Of a stretch of DNA of 64,000 bases, positions 16,890-24,825 are shown one piece after another (the first letter of the stretch is position 1; every line of letters starts with the position of its first letter). A program made the translations under genes and the position numbers. The stretch is from the NCBI RefSeq assembly GCF_001888185.1, contig NZ_CP016364.1, positions 3,472,001 to 3,536,000 on the forward strand, read 5' to 3'. The stretch comes from Phaeobacter porticola. Its GTDB lineage: Bacteria; Pseudomonadota; Alphaproteobacteria; Rhodobacterales; Rhodobacteraceae. The notes under the pieces are model-generated. The model did no database searches. It was given only the letters and a program-made list of their open reading frames with translations, and was not told where the DNA came from.

Positions 16890-17612
16890 TTACTGTGCCG
16901 ATGATCCGCCCTCAACCCGCGCCAGCGCAACTGCGGCATCACGGACAAGGTCCTGCATATTGTCGCCGGTTGGAGCCTTACATATCCGCAAGTCTTTGCA
17001 ATTCAAGCCTTTCAGCGGGCCAGCCACAGCAGAACTCAAGGCGATCAAGTAAAGATCCGCCAGATATGGCGCCAATTTGACAAATTGCGCAGCCGTACGC
17101 GGTGAAAAAAGCGGCACGATCAGCGACACTTGCGCATCAATCAATAGACGCGCGTCTTTATTATAGGATAGTGTCGGCTGGTCATAAATCACCTGTTCGT
17201 CGCAATCCATGCCAGCGGCACGTAGCCGTGCAGCGATGTTCCCACGTGTATGCGTGCCATGCATATGAACCAAAGGCCGCATCGGCGGCGCGTCAGTCAG
17301 CGTCGCAATCAGGCCATCTGCGTCCTGACCACAGTAGTCGGCCTGCCACCCAAAAGCACGCGCCGCCTCTACGGTCCGCTGACCCACGCAATATGCCTGC
17401 TGATCCGACAACGGTGCCGCCGCATATCTCACGGCATTGGCAGAAGAAAAAATCACATCCCGACCGCACGAACCAGTCCCAACCGGCCCAGTCCGACAGG
17501 TTTCAATGAGTGGCGCGACGATAACAATCAGCCCTGCACGCGTCTGCGCATCCAGATCAGCGGCAAATTGCTCTGCCGCTGCGCGGGGTCGTGTCAACAA
17601 CAGGCCAGCCAT
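16890..17612 (-). CDS. hemD: Uroporphyrinogen-III synthase
   Basis: HemD closes and inverts ring D of hydroxymethylbilane to make uroporphyrinogen III. ATG 17612 is preceded by GAGGGG and gives MAGLLLTRPRAAAEQFAADL. The 240-residue length is normal. The sequence contains VIFSSANAVRYAA (the 'tSxnav' signature) and VPLFSPRTAAQFVKLA, both typical of this poorly conserved family. It is the first gene of hemD - mitofilin-like - hemY and is divergent from tsaD, with 73 bp between the starts, where both promoters must lie. Confidence 0.88.
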   Translation of the reverse strand: MAGLLLTRPRAAAEQFAADLDAQTRAGLIVIVAPLIETCRTGPVGTGSCGRDVIFSSANAVRYAAAPLSDQQAYCVGQRTVEAARAFGWQADYCGQDADGLIATLTDAPPMRPLVHMHGTHTRGNIAARLRAAGMDCDEQVIYDQPTLSYNKDARLLIDAQVSLIVPLFSPRTAAQFVKLAPYLADLYLIALSSAVAGPLKGLNCKDLRICKAPTGDNMQDLVRDAAVALARVEGGSSAQ

Positions 17613-17685
17613 CGCCCCCCCTCGGGATTGTTCGCCAATGCCATAGGTGGTAGCCCCGACAGGGATATGATGCAACGGTAACGCT

Positions 17686-18783
17686 ATGACACAGAGCCTC
17701 ACCCTATTAGGATTAGAAAGCAGCTGCGATGATACCGCCGCGGCCGTTGTGCGCCACTGCGGCGATGGTCCGGCAGAGGTGCTGTCCTCTGTTATCTTTG
17801 GTCAAGCAGAGTTGCACAGCGCCTACGGTGGCGTTGTGCCCGAGATTGCGGCAAGGGCCCATGCCGAGAAACTGGATCACTGTGTACGAGATGCACTGAC
17901 TGCTGCCGGTCTACACCTGCGGGACATGGATGCGATCGCGGTCACCGCTGGGCCGGGGCTGATCGGCGGCGTGATTTCAGGTGTCATGTGCGCCAAGGGG
18001 CTGGCGGCTGCAACCGGGTTGCCCTTAATCGGCGTGAACCATCTGGCCGGTCATGCCTTGACCCCTAGGCTGACGGATGCGGTTCCCTATCCTTATTTGA
18101 TGCTGTTGGTGTCTGGCGGACATTGTCAGTATCTCATTGTGCGCGGCCCAGAGGATTTCACCCGGCTTGGCGGTACTATTGATGACGCCCCCGGCGAAGC
18201 CTTCGACAAAACTGCGCGCCTGCTGGGACTACCACAACCCGGTGGACCATCCGTTCAGGATGATGCTGAAAACGGCGACCCCCAACGCTTCCGCTTTCCT
18301 CGCCCGCTGCTGGACAGACCTGATTGCAATCTATCGTTTTCCGGTTTGAAAACCGCATTGATGCGGATGCGCGATCAGGTAATGGCAGAAAAAGGCGGCC
18401 TTACAAGACAGGACCGAGCTGACCTTTGCGCCGGATTTCAAGCCGCAATTGCGGATGTATTGGCAGAAAAAACCCGCCGTGCCATTCGGATCTATCTTGA
18501 GGAAAACCCCGGAACACCGACGGTTGCCGTTGCCGGCGGAGTGGCCGCAAACACCGCTATTCGCGCCGCGTTAGAGACTGTTTGTTCCGAGACTGGCACC
18601 GCATTCACCGCGCCGCCATTGGCGCTTTGCACAGATAACGCCGCCATGATCGCCTATGCCGGGCTGGAACGCTTCCGCATCGGTGGTCGTGATGATATGA
18701 CCCTATCTGCACGCCCCCGCTGGCCACTGGACCAAAGCAGCCCCGCAATGCTGGGCAGCGGCAAGAAAGGTGCAAAAGCATGA
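17686..18783 (+). CDS. tsaD: tRNA N6-adenosine threonylcarbamoyltransferase TsaD
   Basis: TsaD transfers threonylcarbamoyl to A37 of tRNAs that read ANN codons, together with TsaB and TsaE. The 365-residue product shows [14 protein letters not shown] at the N terminus, the metal-binding HLAGH (His119 and His123), [13 protein letters not shown], and the late [12 protein letters not shown] segment, all family hallmarks. It begins a run of five + strand genes, and gpsA overlaps its stop by 4 bp. A second gene of the same pathway, tsaE, lies near 30.3 kb. Confidence 0.96.
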   Translation: MTQSLTLLGLESSCDDTAAAVVRHCGDGPAEVLSSVIFGQAELHSAYGGVVPEIAARAHAEKLDHCVRDALTAAGLHLRDMDAIAVTAGPGLIGGVISGVMCAKGLAAATGLPLIGVNHLAGHALTPRLTDAVPYPYLMLLVSGGHCQYLIVRGPEDFTRLGGTIDDAPGEAFDKTARLLGLPQPGGPSVQDDAENGDPQRFRFPRPLLDRPDCNLSFSGLKTALMRMRDQVMAEKGGLTRQDRADLCAGFQAAIADVLAEKTRRAIRIYLEENPGTPTVAVAGGVAANTAIRAALETVCSETGTAFTAPPLALCTDNAAMIAYAGLERFRIGGRDDMTLSARPRWPLDQSSPAMLGSGKKGAKA

Positions 18784-19742
18784 CGATCGCAGTCCTTGGA
18801 TCCGGCGCCTTCGGCACTGCGCTTGCGATCTCATTGGCTGATCAGGGGCCGGTCACACTCTGGGCGCGAGACACAGATCAAGCTCAGCACATGCAGGGCA
18901 CGCGTAAAAACAGCCGTCGGTTACCCGATGCAACTTTTCCGGATGGTTTGCGCGTAACCGCTGATCTTGCGGACGCGTCACAGGCGGACACCATCTTACT
19001 CGCTGTGCCGATGCAAACCCTCCGTCAGGTGGTGTCGGTCAACGCCGATCTGCTGCGCAACCGCAGCTTGGTGGCCTGCTGTAAAGGGATCGAACTAAAG
19101 ACCGGGCTTGGGCCGATCACAGTGATCAACGAATGTTTGCCAGGCACCACCCCTGCACTGCTGACTGGACCTAGTTTTGCCGCCGATATCGCGCGCGGTC
19201 TGCCAACCGCTCTGACCCTCGCCTGCGCTGACCCTGCTATGGGCAAGACCCTGCAACAACAGCTGACCACTGCCAATTTACGTCTTTACCGTACAACAGA
19301 TACCACCGGTGCCGAACTAGGGGGCGCTTTAAAAAATGTTATGGCGATTGCCTGCGGTGCTGTGATCGGCGCCGGTCTCGGCGACAGTGCCCGCGCGGCG
19401 CTTATGACCCGTGGCTATGCTGAAATACAGCGGATGGCGCTGGCATCAGGTGCACGAGCTGAGACGCTGGCCGGTCTCTCTTGCTTTGGTGACCTGACGC
19501 TAACCTGTAGCTCGGACCTATCACGCAACTATCGCCTGGGGCTGTCTATCGGACGGGGCGATGCATTCGACCCCAGTATCACGGTTGAGGGTGCCGCCAC
19601 CGCCCGCGCTGTTCATGTCGAAGCCGCGGCTCGCAATCTGGATATGCCGATCACCGCAATTGTGGTCGCCCTGCTCGATCAACGCTTGACCATCGCAGAG
19701 GCCACGGCTCAACTGCTTGCAAGACCATTGAAAGAGGAATGA
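18780..19742 (+). CDS. gpsA: Glycerol-3-phosphate dehydrogenase [NAD(P)+]
   Basis: GpsA reduces dihydroxyacetone phosphate to sn-glycerol 3-phosphate for phospholipid synthesis. The 320-residue protein has the dinucleotide-binding [13 protein letters not shown] at residues 4-16, [18 protein letters not shown], the catalytic-lysine segment [12 protein letters not shown], and [10 protein letters not shown] near the C terminus. The length is typical. The start overlaps the tsaD stop (ATGA), so expression is coupled. Confidence 0.95.
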   Translation: MTIAVLGSGAFGTALAISLADQGPVTLWARDTDQAQHMQGTRKNSRRLPDATFPDGLRVTADLADASQADTILLAVPMQTLRQVVSVNADLLRNRSLVACCKGIELKTGLGPITVINECLPGTTPALLTGPSFAADIARGLPTALTLACADPAMGKTLQQQLTTANLRLYRTTDTTGAELGGALKNVMAIACGAVIGAGLGDSARAALMTRGYAEIQRMALASGARAETLAGLSCFGDLTLTCSSDLSRNYRLGLSIGRGDAFDPSITVEGAATARAVHVEAAARNLDMPITAIVVALLDQRLTIAEATAQLLARPLKEE

Positions 19743-19743
19743 C

Positions 19744-20016
19744 ATGCTGATTGCCCTGATCGCGCGGGATAAACCCGACCACCTTGAAACCCGAATGGCC
19801 AACCGCACAGCACATCTGGCCTATATCGAATCGACTGGGGTTGTTGCACAGGCTGGACCTCTTCTGGACCAAGAGGGCAGCATGGTCGGCTCCCTTATTG
19901 TCCTAGATGTCGAAGACATGGCGGCCGGGCAGGCATGGGCAGACAATGACCCCTATGCCAAAGCGGGCCTCTTCGAAGCGGTAGAACTGATCACGTGGAA
20001 GAAGGTCATCGGCTGA
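19744..20016 (+). CDS. YciI-like protein
   Basis: A 90-residue protein of the YciI/YCII family, a dimeric ferredoxin-like fold whose function is mostly unknown. The signature is clear: RTAHLAYIESTGVVAQAGPL followed by GSLIVLDVEDMAAGQAWADN and DPYAKAGLFEAVELITWKK. The conserved His (RTAHLAY) and Asp (DNDPY) are present. It starts 1 bp after gpsA and its stop overlaps the next start by one base, so it is in the tsaD operon. Confidence 0.88.
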   Translation: MLIALIARDKPDHLETRMANRTAHLAYIESTGVVAQAGPLLDQEGSMVGSLIVLDVEDMAAGQAWADNDPYAKAGLFEAVELITWKKVIG

Positions 20017-20438
20017 TGGCATATTGGCTGTTCAAGTCCGAACCTACCACCTGGGGCTGGGAGAACCAGCAAGCCAAAGGCAATACAGGTGAGGAATGGG
20101 ACGGCGTCCGCAACTATCAGGCCCGCAATTTCATGCGGGAAATGAAATTGGGTGATCGTGGGTTTTTCTATCACTCGATGAAAGAGAAATCCGTTGTCGG
20201 CATCGTGGAAGTCTGTGCTGAGGTGCACCCAGACAGCACCACTGATGACCCCCGCTGGGAATGCGTCGATATCAAAGCCGTGCGCAGCTTCACAACACCT
20301 GTAAGCCTTGATCAGATAAAGTCGGATCCCCGTCTTGAGCATATGATATTGGTCAAAAATTCACGCCTGTCCGTGCAACCTGTCACGGCCGAGGAATGGG
20401 CTATTGTCTGCGGGATGGGGAAGACAGACCCCGATTAA
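20016..20438 (+). CDS. EVE-domain protein
   Basis: EVE domains belong to the PUA-like superfamily and bind modified bases in RNA or DNA. ATG 20016 overlaps the previous stop (TGATG), and the 140-residue product starts MAYWLFKSEPTTWGWE. The motifs YWLFKSEP, WDGVRNYQARNFMREMKLGD and FFYHSMKEKSVVGIVEV are those of the standard bacterial EVE family. It is in the tsaD-gpsA operon, where a nucleic-acid modification context is plausible but not proven. Confidence 0.9.
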   Translation: MAYWLFKSEPTTWGWENQQAKGNTGEEWDGVRNYQARNFMREMKLGDRGFFYHSMKEKSVVGIVEVCAEVHPDSTTDDPRWECVDIKAVRSFTTPVSLDQIKSDPRLEHMILVKNSRLSVQPVTAEEWAIVCGMGKTDPD

Positions 20439-20482
20439 TCTGACAAGATTTCCGTATTGATGCTGGACCTTGGGAGAGATCG

Positions 20483-20878
20483 ATGGAAATTCTGAATGTT
20501 CTTGTCGCCGCCGCTGTCGGCTTTGCCCTTGGGGCGGTGTGGTACGGGGTTCTGGCGGGACCCTGGATGCAGGCCGCCAAGATTCCCCGCGACGAAAACG
20601 GCAAACCAGCAGGGGGGCAAACACCCGCAGTGTTTGCGGCGACATTTGCACTGCAACTGGTTGTGGCGGGGATGATGCGGCACGTGTTTGCCCTGTCGGG
20701 AATTGATACCATCACAGGTGGGTTGGTTGGCGGGCTGGGCGTTGGTCTGTTTTTCATCACGCCCTGGATCATGATCAACAACCTCTATGGCGTTCGACCA
20801 CTAAGGCTTTCGATGATTGACGGCGGCTATGCAACACTCGCTTGCGGCGCTATCGGCGTTGTCCTGACGCTGTTCTAA
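20483..20878 (+). CDS. DUF1761 membrane protein
   Basis: A 131-residue integral membrane protein of a family of unknown function (DUF1761). It has four likely membrane helices: about 5-22, 50-70, 77-98 and 110-131. The start VLVAAAVGFALGAVWYGVL with a conserved WYG motif and the FFITPWIMINNLYGVRPLRL segment match that family. It follows the EVE gene by 44 bp and has its own Shine-Dalgarno sequence (GGGAGAG), so it is probably the last gene of the run. Confidence 0.75.
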   Translation: MEILNVLVAAAVGFALGAVWYGVLAGPWMQAAKIPRDENGKPAGGQTPAVFAATFALQLVVAGMMRHVFALSGIDTITGGLVGGLGVGLFFITPWIMINNLYGVRPLRLSMIDGGYATLACGAIGVVLTLF

Positions 20879-20916
20879 GGCAGCCCTCGGGACAAAAACA
20901 GATAAAACCCGCGGCA

Positions 20917-21060
20917 AACAAAAAAGGGAAGATCCAACCATATGGCAGGATCTTCCCTTTCACCCCACGTGCTCCAATTCCACCACACGTGTTCGTAAAT
21001 CTTTGACCCTGGCCATCCTGACCGTTGTCTTAACACTAGGCTTTTGCTGGTGATTCCGCA
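20917..21060 (-). ncRNA. Candidate small RNA ended by the orphan terminator
   Basis: The strong minus-strand terminator at 20923-20960 has no protein gene upstream: DUF2853 ends at 21223 and has its own terminator at 21165-21197. Between the two terminators a weak promoter-like pair can be read on the minus strand: TTGTAT (21089-21094) and TGTATT (21066-21071), 17 bp apart. That would give an RNA of about 140 nt. No known RNA family is recognised. This is inference from signals only. Confidence 0.25.
20923..20960 (-). terminator. Strong terminator, best read on the minus strand
   Basis: A 13-bp perfect stem: AAAGGGAAGATCC (20923-20935) with GGATCTTCCCTTT (20948-20960). On the minus strand it runs into TTTTTTGTTTG; on the + strand only TTT follows. 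It may end DUF1761 weakly, but its better orientation has no annotated gene in front of it. Confidence 0.8.
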
Positions 21061-21164
21061 AAGGCAATACAGGTAAAATGAGACACAAATACAACCTGGG
21101 GCCGTTTCACGAACCCTGAGACCGACTTGCACCAGCCGCTGATGCGCACAGTCGTTGAAATCTC

Positions 21165-21197
21165 AAACGCCCGACAGGGTGATCCTGACGGGCGTTT
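21165..21197 (-). terminator. Terminator of the DUF2853 gene
   Basis: AAACGCCCG (21165-21173) pairs with CGGGCGTTT (21189-21197), and an inner CAGG/CCTG pair extends the stem. It lies 26 bp past the gene's stop. A T run follows in both directions, so it may act on both strands. Confidence 0.75.
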
Positions 21198-21222
21198 TCT
21201 AGTCTGATAAATCCAGAGTCTA

Positions 21223-21564
21223 TCAGCTATAGACGGATTCTTTGCCAAAATGCTTGGTCAGCATGTAGTAGACTACTGCGCGGTACTTGTTGCGCTCGGA
21301 TTTGCCGTAGGTCTCAATCACGCTGTCGATTGCGGACGACAACTCGGGCCCGTCAGGGAGGCCCAGCTTTTTAACTAGGAAGTTGTTTTTGACGGTCTCC
21401 AGCTCCGCCGGCTGGCTTGACGCCACAGTTGAAGCATCCGCATCGTAAATCGCAGGACCACACCCAATGGTGACCTTGGTCAGAAGAGCCATGTCAGGCT
21501 CCATGCCACATTTTGTTTTCAGATCATTTGCATATTGCTCAATCAGATCGTCGCGTTTTCCCAA
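21223..21564 (-). CDS. DUF2853 family protein
   Basis: A 113-residue soluble protein of a conserved family without known function. I choose TTG 21564 because the family usually starts M-G-K-R-D-D-L-I-E and a strong GGGAGAGAGAG lies just before it. An ATG at 21579 would add five residues but overlaps that site. The motifs CGMEPDMALLTKVTIGCGP and AVVYYMLTKHFGKE are characteristic. It is monocistronic with its own terminator. Confidence 0.8.
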   Translation of the reverse strand: MGKRDDLIEQYANDLKTKCGMEPDMALLTKVTIGCGPAIYDADASTVASSQPAELETVKNNFLVKKLGLPDGPELSSAIDSVIETYGKSERNKYRAVVYYMLTKHFGKESVYS

Positions 21565-21739
21565 AACTCTCTCTCCCATGTTGCCAAGCGGAACTCTTAT
21601 TTTTGTAAGGCCTTACGCCTAATGAGCCCTTATAAGGTCAGCTTAGCCGTAGAACGGTGCAGGGCAACTGGGAATTTCTGTGAAATACGCTCATTTCCGC
21701 AAGCTTACAGCGCACAGACCGCCCCCTGGTCACCAAGAT

Positions 21740-21761
21740 GGCGCCCCCTTAAGGGAGCGCC
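21740..21761. repeat. Inverted repeat downstream of the PRC-barrel gene
   Basis: GGCGC-C-CCCTT (21740-21750) faces AAGGG-A-GCGCC (21751-21761), a 22-bp palindrome with one C/A mismatch pair, 52 bp after the PRC-barrel stop. There is no T run on the minus strand. It could be an mRNA end structure. The surrounding 21565-21813 holds no gene that I can support; a 12-bp palindrome GTAAGGCCTTAC lies at 21606-21617. Confidence 0.4.
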
Positions 21762-21813
21762 GAAACCTATGGGCAACACCTCGGTGTAACTCCCGAAGTG
21801 AGATAAGGCCCCT

Positions 21814-22473
21814 TTATACGCGACCGCCGATCAGACGGTCATCTTGCAGCGGCTTAATCATGTCTTCGTTGATCTCAGGCATGGACCGCAGGCTGGCTTC
21901 GGTTTCGGAGTTCAGTTTCAGTTGCCCATTGCGGGTGAAGTCCATGTCGGAAAATGGCACCGCCACCGTGTATTCATTCAGCCCGAGAAAACCACCAACA
22001 CCGATCACGCCCGCGACTTTACCGTCCTGTTCGATCACATAGTCGATTTCGCCAACGTCTTTGCCGGTCACGCTGAACACATTTTTGCCAATCAGGTCAG
22101 CTACAGTCATTTCATCCAATGGCGGCAAAGGCTCGCCGGCAGCATCAGAGGCATCATACTCACCGCGAGGGATGGTGGTGGAAGCGTCAGAGCTTACATT
22201 GACGGTTTCATTACCATCCGCAGGGGTTTCGTCGCCTACGGTTTCAACAGTACCATCGACCTTGTACTCACCACGTGGGATGGTGGTGCCCTCGGTGGAA
22301 TTGATAGACGCGCTGCCGGTGACGTCTTGAGCACCGACCGTTTCGATCGCTGCGTCAGTCTTGGATTCGCCGCGCGGTACGGAGGTGCCCGCCTGTGCAA
22401 TACCGGCACCAGTCATCAGCGCTGCAGCAGTTACACCAGCAAGAATACGGGTCTTGGTTTTCTGTTCGGTCAT
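21814..22473 (-). CDS. Secreted PRC-barrel protein with PRGE repeats
   Basis: PRC-barrel domains occur in photosynthetic reaction-centre subunit H, RimM and many alphaproteobacterial stress proteins. ATG 22473, preceded by GGAGA, gives 219 residues: a Sec signal peptide (1-28, ending GIAQA), then a low-complexity acidic region with PRGE at 33-36, 66-69 and 102-105, each preceded by T-S-V or T-T-I, with VETVG-like spacers. A C-terminal PRC-barrel domain spans about 121-219 (LIGKNVFSVTGKDVGEIDYV; GGFLGLNEYTVAVPFSDMDF). The location is likely periplasmic. The role is unknown. An EcfG-like promoter lies directly upstream. Confidence 0.8.
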   Translation of the reverse strand: MTEQKTKTRILAGVTAAALMTGAGIAQAGTSVPRGESKTDAAIETVGAQDVTGSASINSTEGTTIPRGEYKVDGTVETVGDETPADGNETVNVSSDASTTIPRGEYDASDAAGEPLPPLDEMTVADLIGKNVFSVTGKDVGEIDYVIEQDGKVAGVIGVGGFLGLNEYTVAVPFSDMDFTRNGQLKLNSETEASLRSMPEINEDMIKPLQDDRLIGGRV

Positions 22474-22507
22474 GTTGTTCTCTCCGTCAGTTGAAGTACG
22501 GAAATCA

Positions 22508-22533
22508 AACGCTGCCACGGTCGCAAACGTTCC
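22508..22533 (-). promoter_or_regulatory. EcfG-like (GGAAC-N17-CGTT) promoter of the PRC-barrel gene
   Basis: On the minus strand GGAAC (22529-22533) and CGTT (22508-22511) are exactly 17 bp apart and end 35 bp before the start codon. This matches the consensus of the alphaproteobacterial general-stress sigma factor EcfG. Many Rhodobacterales are thought to lack that factor, so another ECF or heat-shock-type sigma factor is a real alternative. Confidence 0.4.
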
Positions 22534-22537
22534 GACA

Positions 22538-22559
22538 AATATCCTGGATATTGACGTCA
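22538..22559. promoter_or_regulatory. Two adjoining palindromes upstream of the PRC-barrel promoter
   Basis: AATATCCTGGATATT (22538-22552) is a 15-bp palindrome around a central T. It shares its last base with TGACGTCA (22552-22559), a perfect 8-bp palindrome. Both lie just upstream of the proposed -35 element and could bind dimeric regulators. I do not recognise the owner of either site. Confidence 0.35.
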
Positions 22560-22660
22560 AATTCTTGGAACCTTTCGACACGATATTGCGTTTGTGCGCA
22601 TGTCTCGCGCCGAGGTATTTCGTTCAGATGGTAACGTGAAAACAAGTGTTTGAACGAAAA

Positions 22661-22681
22661 CACCCCGCCAATGGCGGGGTG
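22661..22681 (-). terminator. Intrinsic terminator of ahcY
   Basis: CACCCCGCC (22661-22669) and GGCGGGGTG (22673-22681) form a 9-bp stem with a 3-nt loop. Read on the minus strand it is followed by TTTTCG. It lies 46 bp past the ahcY stop. Confidence 0.8.
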
Positions 22682-22726
22682 CAGTGCATGATGATTACAG
22701 CCCAGCAGGCGCAGGCAAGAAACCTA

Positions 22727-24118
22727 TCAGTAGCGGTAGTGTTCCGGCTTGAACGGACCCTCGGGCGTGACGCCGATATAGGCGGCCTGCTCTGGCGCCA
22801 GTTTCGACAGTTTCACGCCAATCCGGTCAAGATGCAGGCGGGCGACTTTCTCGTCCAGATGCTTGGGCAGGATGTAGACATCGTTCTTGTAGTTTTCACC
22901 ACGCGTCCACAGCTCAATCTGAGCCAGAACCTGGTTGGTGAAGGAGGCCGACATCACAAAAGACGGGTGCCCGGTTGCGTTGCCAAGGTTCAACAGGCGA
23001 CCTTCGGAGAGCAGGATGAGACGATTGCCCGAAGGCATTTCGATCATGTCGACCTGCTCCTTGATGTTGGTCCACTTGTGGTTTTTGAGATTGGCCACCT
23101 GGATTTCGTTGTCGAAGTGGCCAATGTTGCCAACAATCGCCATGTCCTTCATCTCACGCATATGCTCGATACGGATCACGTCTTTGTTGCCGGTGGTAGT
23201 GATGAAGATATCGGCGCTATCAACGACGTCCTCCAGCACAACAACCTCAAAACCATCCATAGCTGCCTGCAAGGCGCAAATCGGATCTACTTCAGTCACC
23301 TTAACGCGCGCGCCAGCGCCGCGCAGCGAGGCGGCAGACCCCTTGCCAACGTCACCATAACCGCAAACCACTGCGACCTTGCCGGCCATCATGGTGTCGG
23401 TCGCGCGGCGGATACCGTCTACCAGCGATTCCTTACAGCCGTATTTGTTGTCGAACTTCGACTTGGTCACCGAATCGTTCACATTAATCGCTGGGAAGGG
23501 CAGCTGACCCTCTTTCACCAACTCATACAGACGGTGGACACCGGTGGTGGTTTCTTCGGAGACACCTTTGATGGCCTCGCGGGTTTTGGTGAACCAGCCC
23601 GGGCTTTCCGCCATACGCTTCTTGATCTGGCTAAAGATCGCCTCTTCCTCTTCCGAGGTGGGGATTTCGATCAGATCTGTCTCGCCCGCCTCTACGCGCG
23701 CGCCCAGCAGCACGTAAAGTGTCGCGTCACCTCCATCGTCCAAGATCAGGTTTGCACCTTCGGGGAACTGGAAAGAACGATCCAGATAATCCCAATGCTC
23801 TACAAGGGTCTGGCCCTTGATTGCAAAGACCGGCGTGCCACCAGCAGCAATTGCGGCCGCTGCGTGATCCTGTGTCGAGAAGATGTTGCAGGATGCCCAG
23901 CGCACATCAGCGCCCAGTGCCACCAGCGTTTCGATCAGCACCGCAGTTTGGATGGTCATGTGCAGCGAGCCGACGATCCGTGACCCTTTCAGTGGCTTAC
24001 TGTCACCGTATTCGTCGCGCAAGGCCATCAGCCCCGGCATTTCGGTCTCAGCGATGTCCAGTTCCTTGCGGCCAAACTCGGCCAGCGCGATGTCCTTGAC
24101 GATATAATCCACGGGCAT
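22727..24118 (-). CDS. ahcY: Adenosylhomocysteinase
   Basis: AhcY hydrolyses S-adenosylhomocysteine to adenosine and homocysteine, removing the inhibitor left by methyltransferases. I choose ATG 24118 ([20 protein letters not shown]), with GGAG 6 nt upstream; the ATG at 24130 overlaps that site. The 463-residue protein contains the NAD-binding [20 protein letters not shown] and [16 protein letters not shown], and the C-terminal [15 protein letters not shown]...PEHYRY. The insertion-containing length is the usual one for alphaproteobacteria. It stands alone with its own terminator. No SAH riboswitch is seen upstream. Confidence 0.97.
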   Translation of the reverse strand: MPVDYIVKDIALAEFGRKELDIAETEMPGLMALRDEYGDSKPLKGSRIVGSLHMTIQTAVLIETLVALGADVRWASCNIFSTQDHAAAAIAAGGTPVFAIKGQTLVEHWDYLDRSFQFPEGANLILDDGGDATLYVLLGARVEAGETDLIEIPTSEEEEAIFSQIKKRMAESPGWFTKTREAIKGVSEETTTGVHRLYELVKEGQLPFPAINVNDSVTKSKFDNKYGCKESLVDGIRRATDTMMAGKVAVVCGYGDVGKGSAASLRGAGARVKVTEVDPICALQAAMDGFEVVVLEDVVDSADIFITTTGNKDVIRIEHMREMKDMAIVGNIGHFDNEIQVANLKNHKWTNIKEQVDMIEMPSGNRLILLSEGRLLNLGNATGHPSFVMSASFTNQVLAQIELWTRGENYKNDVYILPKHLDEKVARLHLDRIGVKLSKLAPEQAAYIGVTPEGPFKPEHYRY

Positions 24119-24200
24119 TGCGTGCTCCATTCCGGTTACGTTTTTCTATCGCAGCAGGTAACACCGCAATAGTTTATAAGCAACGAAGATGCCCAAAGGC

Positions 24201-24236
24201 GCCGGGGCGCGACAGTCAGCGGCTGCGCGCCCCGGC
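24201..24236. repeat. GC-rich hairpin upstream of ahcY
   Basis: GCCGGGGCGCG (24201-24211) and CGCGCCCCGGC (24226-24236) form a perfect 11-bp stem with a 14-nt loop. It lies between the stop of the small secreted protein (24262) and the ahcY start. It may be that gene's terminator, although only a weak T run (GCCTTTGGG) follows on the minus strand, or a structure in the ahcY leader. Confidence 0.5.
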
Positions 24237-24261
24237 CCTCCCAACGGTCCGGGGGGACAGG

Positions 24262-24576
24262 TCAGCTTGGGCTTTCAGTCACCCTTGGCTGTTCCATTAA
24301 TTGGAAAAACCCGGTGCCTGACGCAACCACACAGCTGAGCCCGTTGGGATGGGAAACCAGCACTGTAAAGGTGCCGGTTGTCTCTGAGGCCCAGAATTCA
24401 ATCAAAGTGGACGTCGGTTGACTGGTCTGTAAGCCACCCGCCCTCAAATGCTCCGCGTACGAGGATTGCAGGCGGTCCACCAGATGATCACGAGGGCTAC
24501 AACCTGCGGCCAGCACAGGCGGTGCGGTCGCAAGCATTCCAAAGATGAGCGATGTGCAGACAAGACGTTTAAACAT
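24262..24576 (-). CDS. Small secreted protein of unknown function
   Basis: ATG 24576 is preceded by AAGGAG, a strong ribosome-binding site. The 104-residue product begins with a clear signal peptide (MFKRLVCTSLIFGMLATAPPVLAA, about 1-23). The mature part of about 80 residues has two cysteines: one two residues into the mature chain (AGCSPRDHLVDRLQ) and one in LSCVVASGTGFFQL, which could form a disulfide. I do not recognise the family. It is most likely periplasmic and monocistronic. Confidence 0.65.
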   Translation of the reverse strand: MFKRLVCTSLIFGMLATAPPVLAAGCSPRDHLVDRLQSSYAEHLRAGGLQTSQPTSTLIEFWASETTGTFTVLVSHPNGLSCVVASGTGFFQLMEQPRVTESPS

Positions 24577-24635
24577 AGCGATCTCCTTCCGTTTACGCAG
24601 GGTGTCACGAAAGAGGCTCGCCAAAGGGGGCAAGA

Positions 24636-24674
24636 GCCCCAGTCGTCTCTATTAATATTGGGGCCGACTGGGGC
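24636..24674. repeat. Orphan terminator-like hairpin
   Basis: GCCCCAGTCG (24636-24645) pairs with CGACTGGGGC (24665-24674), flanked by AAGA on the left and TTATT on the right. It sits upstream of both neighbouring genes, which diverge, so no known transcript ends here. It may mark a small RNA or a leader structure. Confidence 0.45.
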
Positions 24675-24825
24675 TTATTCAAATGCCAGTTGGTCAACTG
24701 TTTGTGGTAATGCCGTGTGAATGGCTGGCCGACAGCCCGGTTCATCGCCGTCATTTCCAACAGAGAATTGCGCCGAGGCAAACCGCCGGCTAGTCAGGGC
24801 ATACTGTCAATAGAAGGGACAGATC

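Noticed and set aside
20961-21000. Possible tmRNA or other structured RNA end around CACGTG repeats
   Set aside because: There is no TWC-arm or CCA-end geometry and no tag frame. Two CACGTG-type words alone do not support a known RNA. The broader candidate sRNA is kept at low confidence instead.
22646-23983. Long open frame (445 codons) on the + strand antisense to ahcY
   Set aside because: It lies exactly opposite a near-invariant enzyme gene with its own Shine-Dalgarno and terminator, and its translation has no recognisable domain. It is the usual GC-rich antisense shadow.
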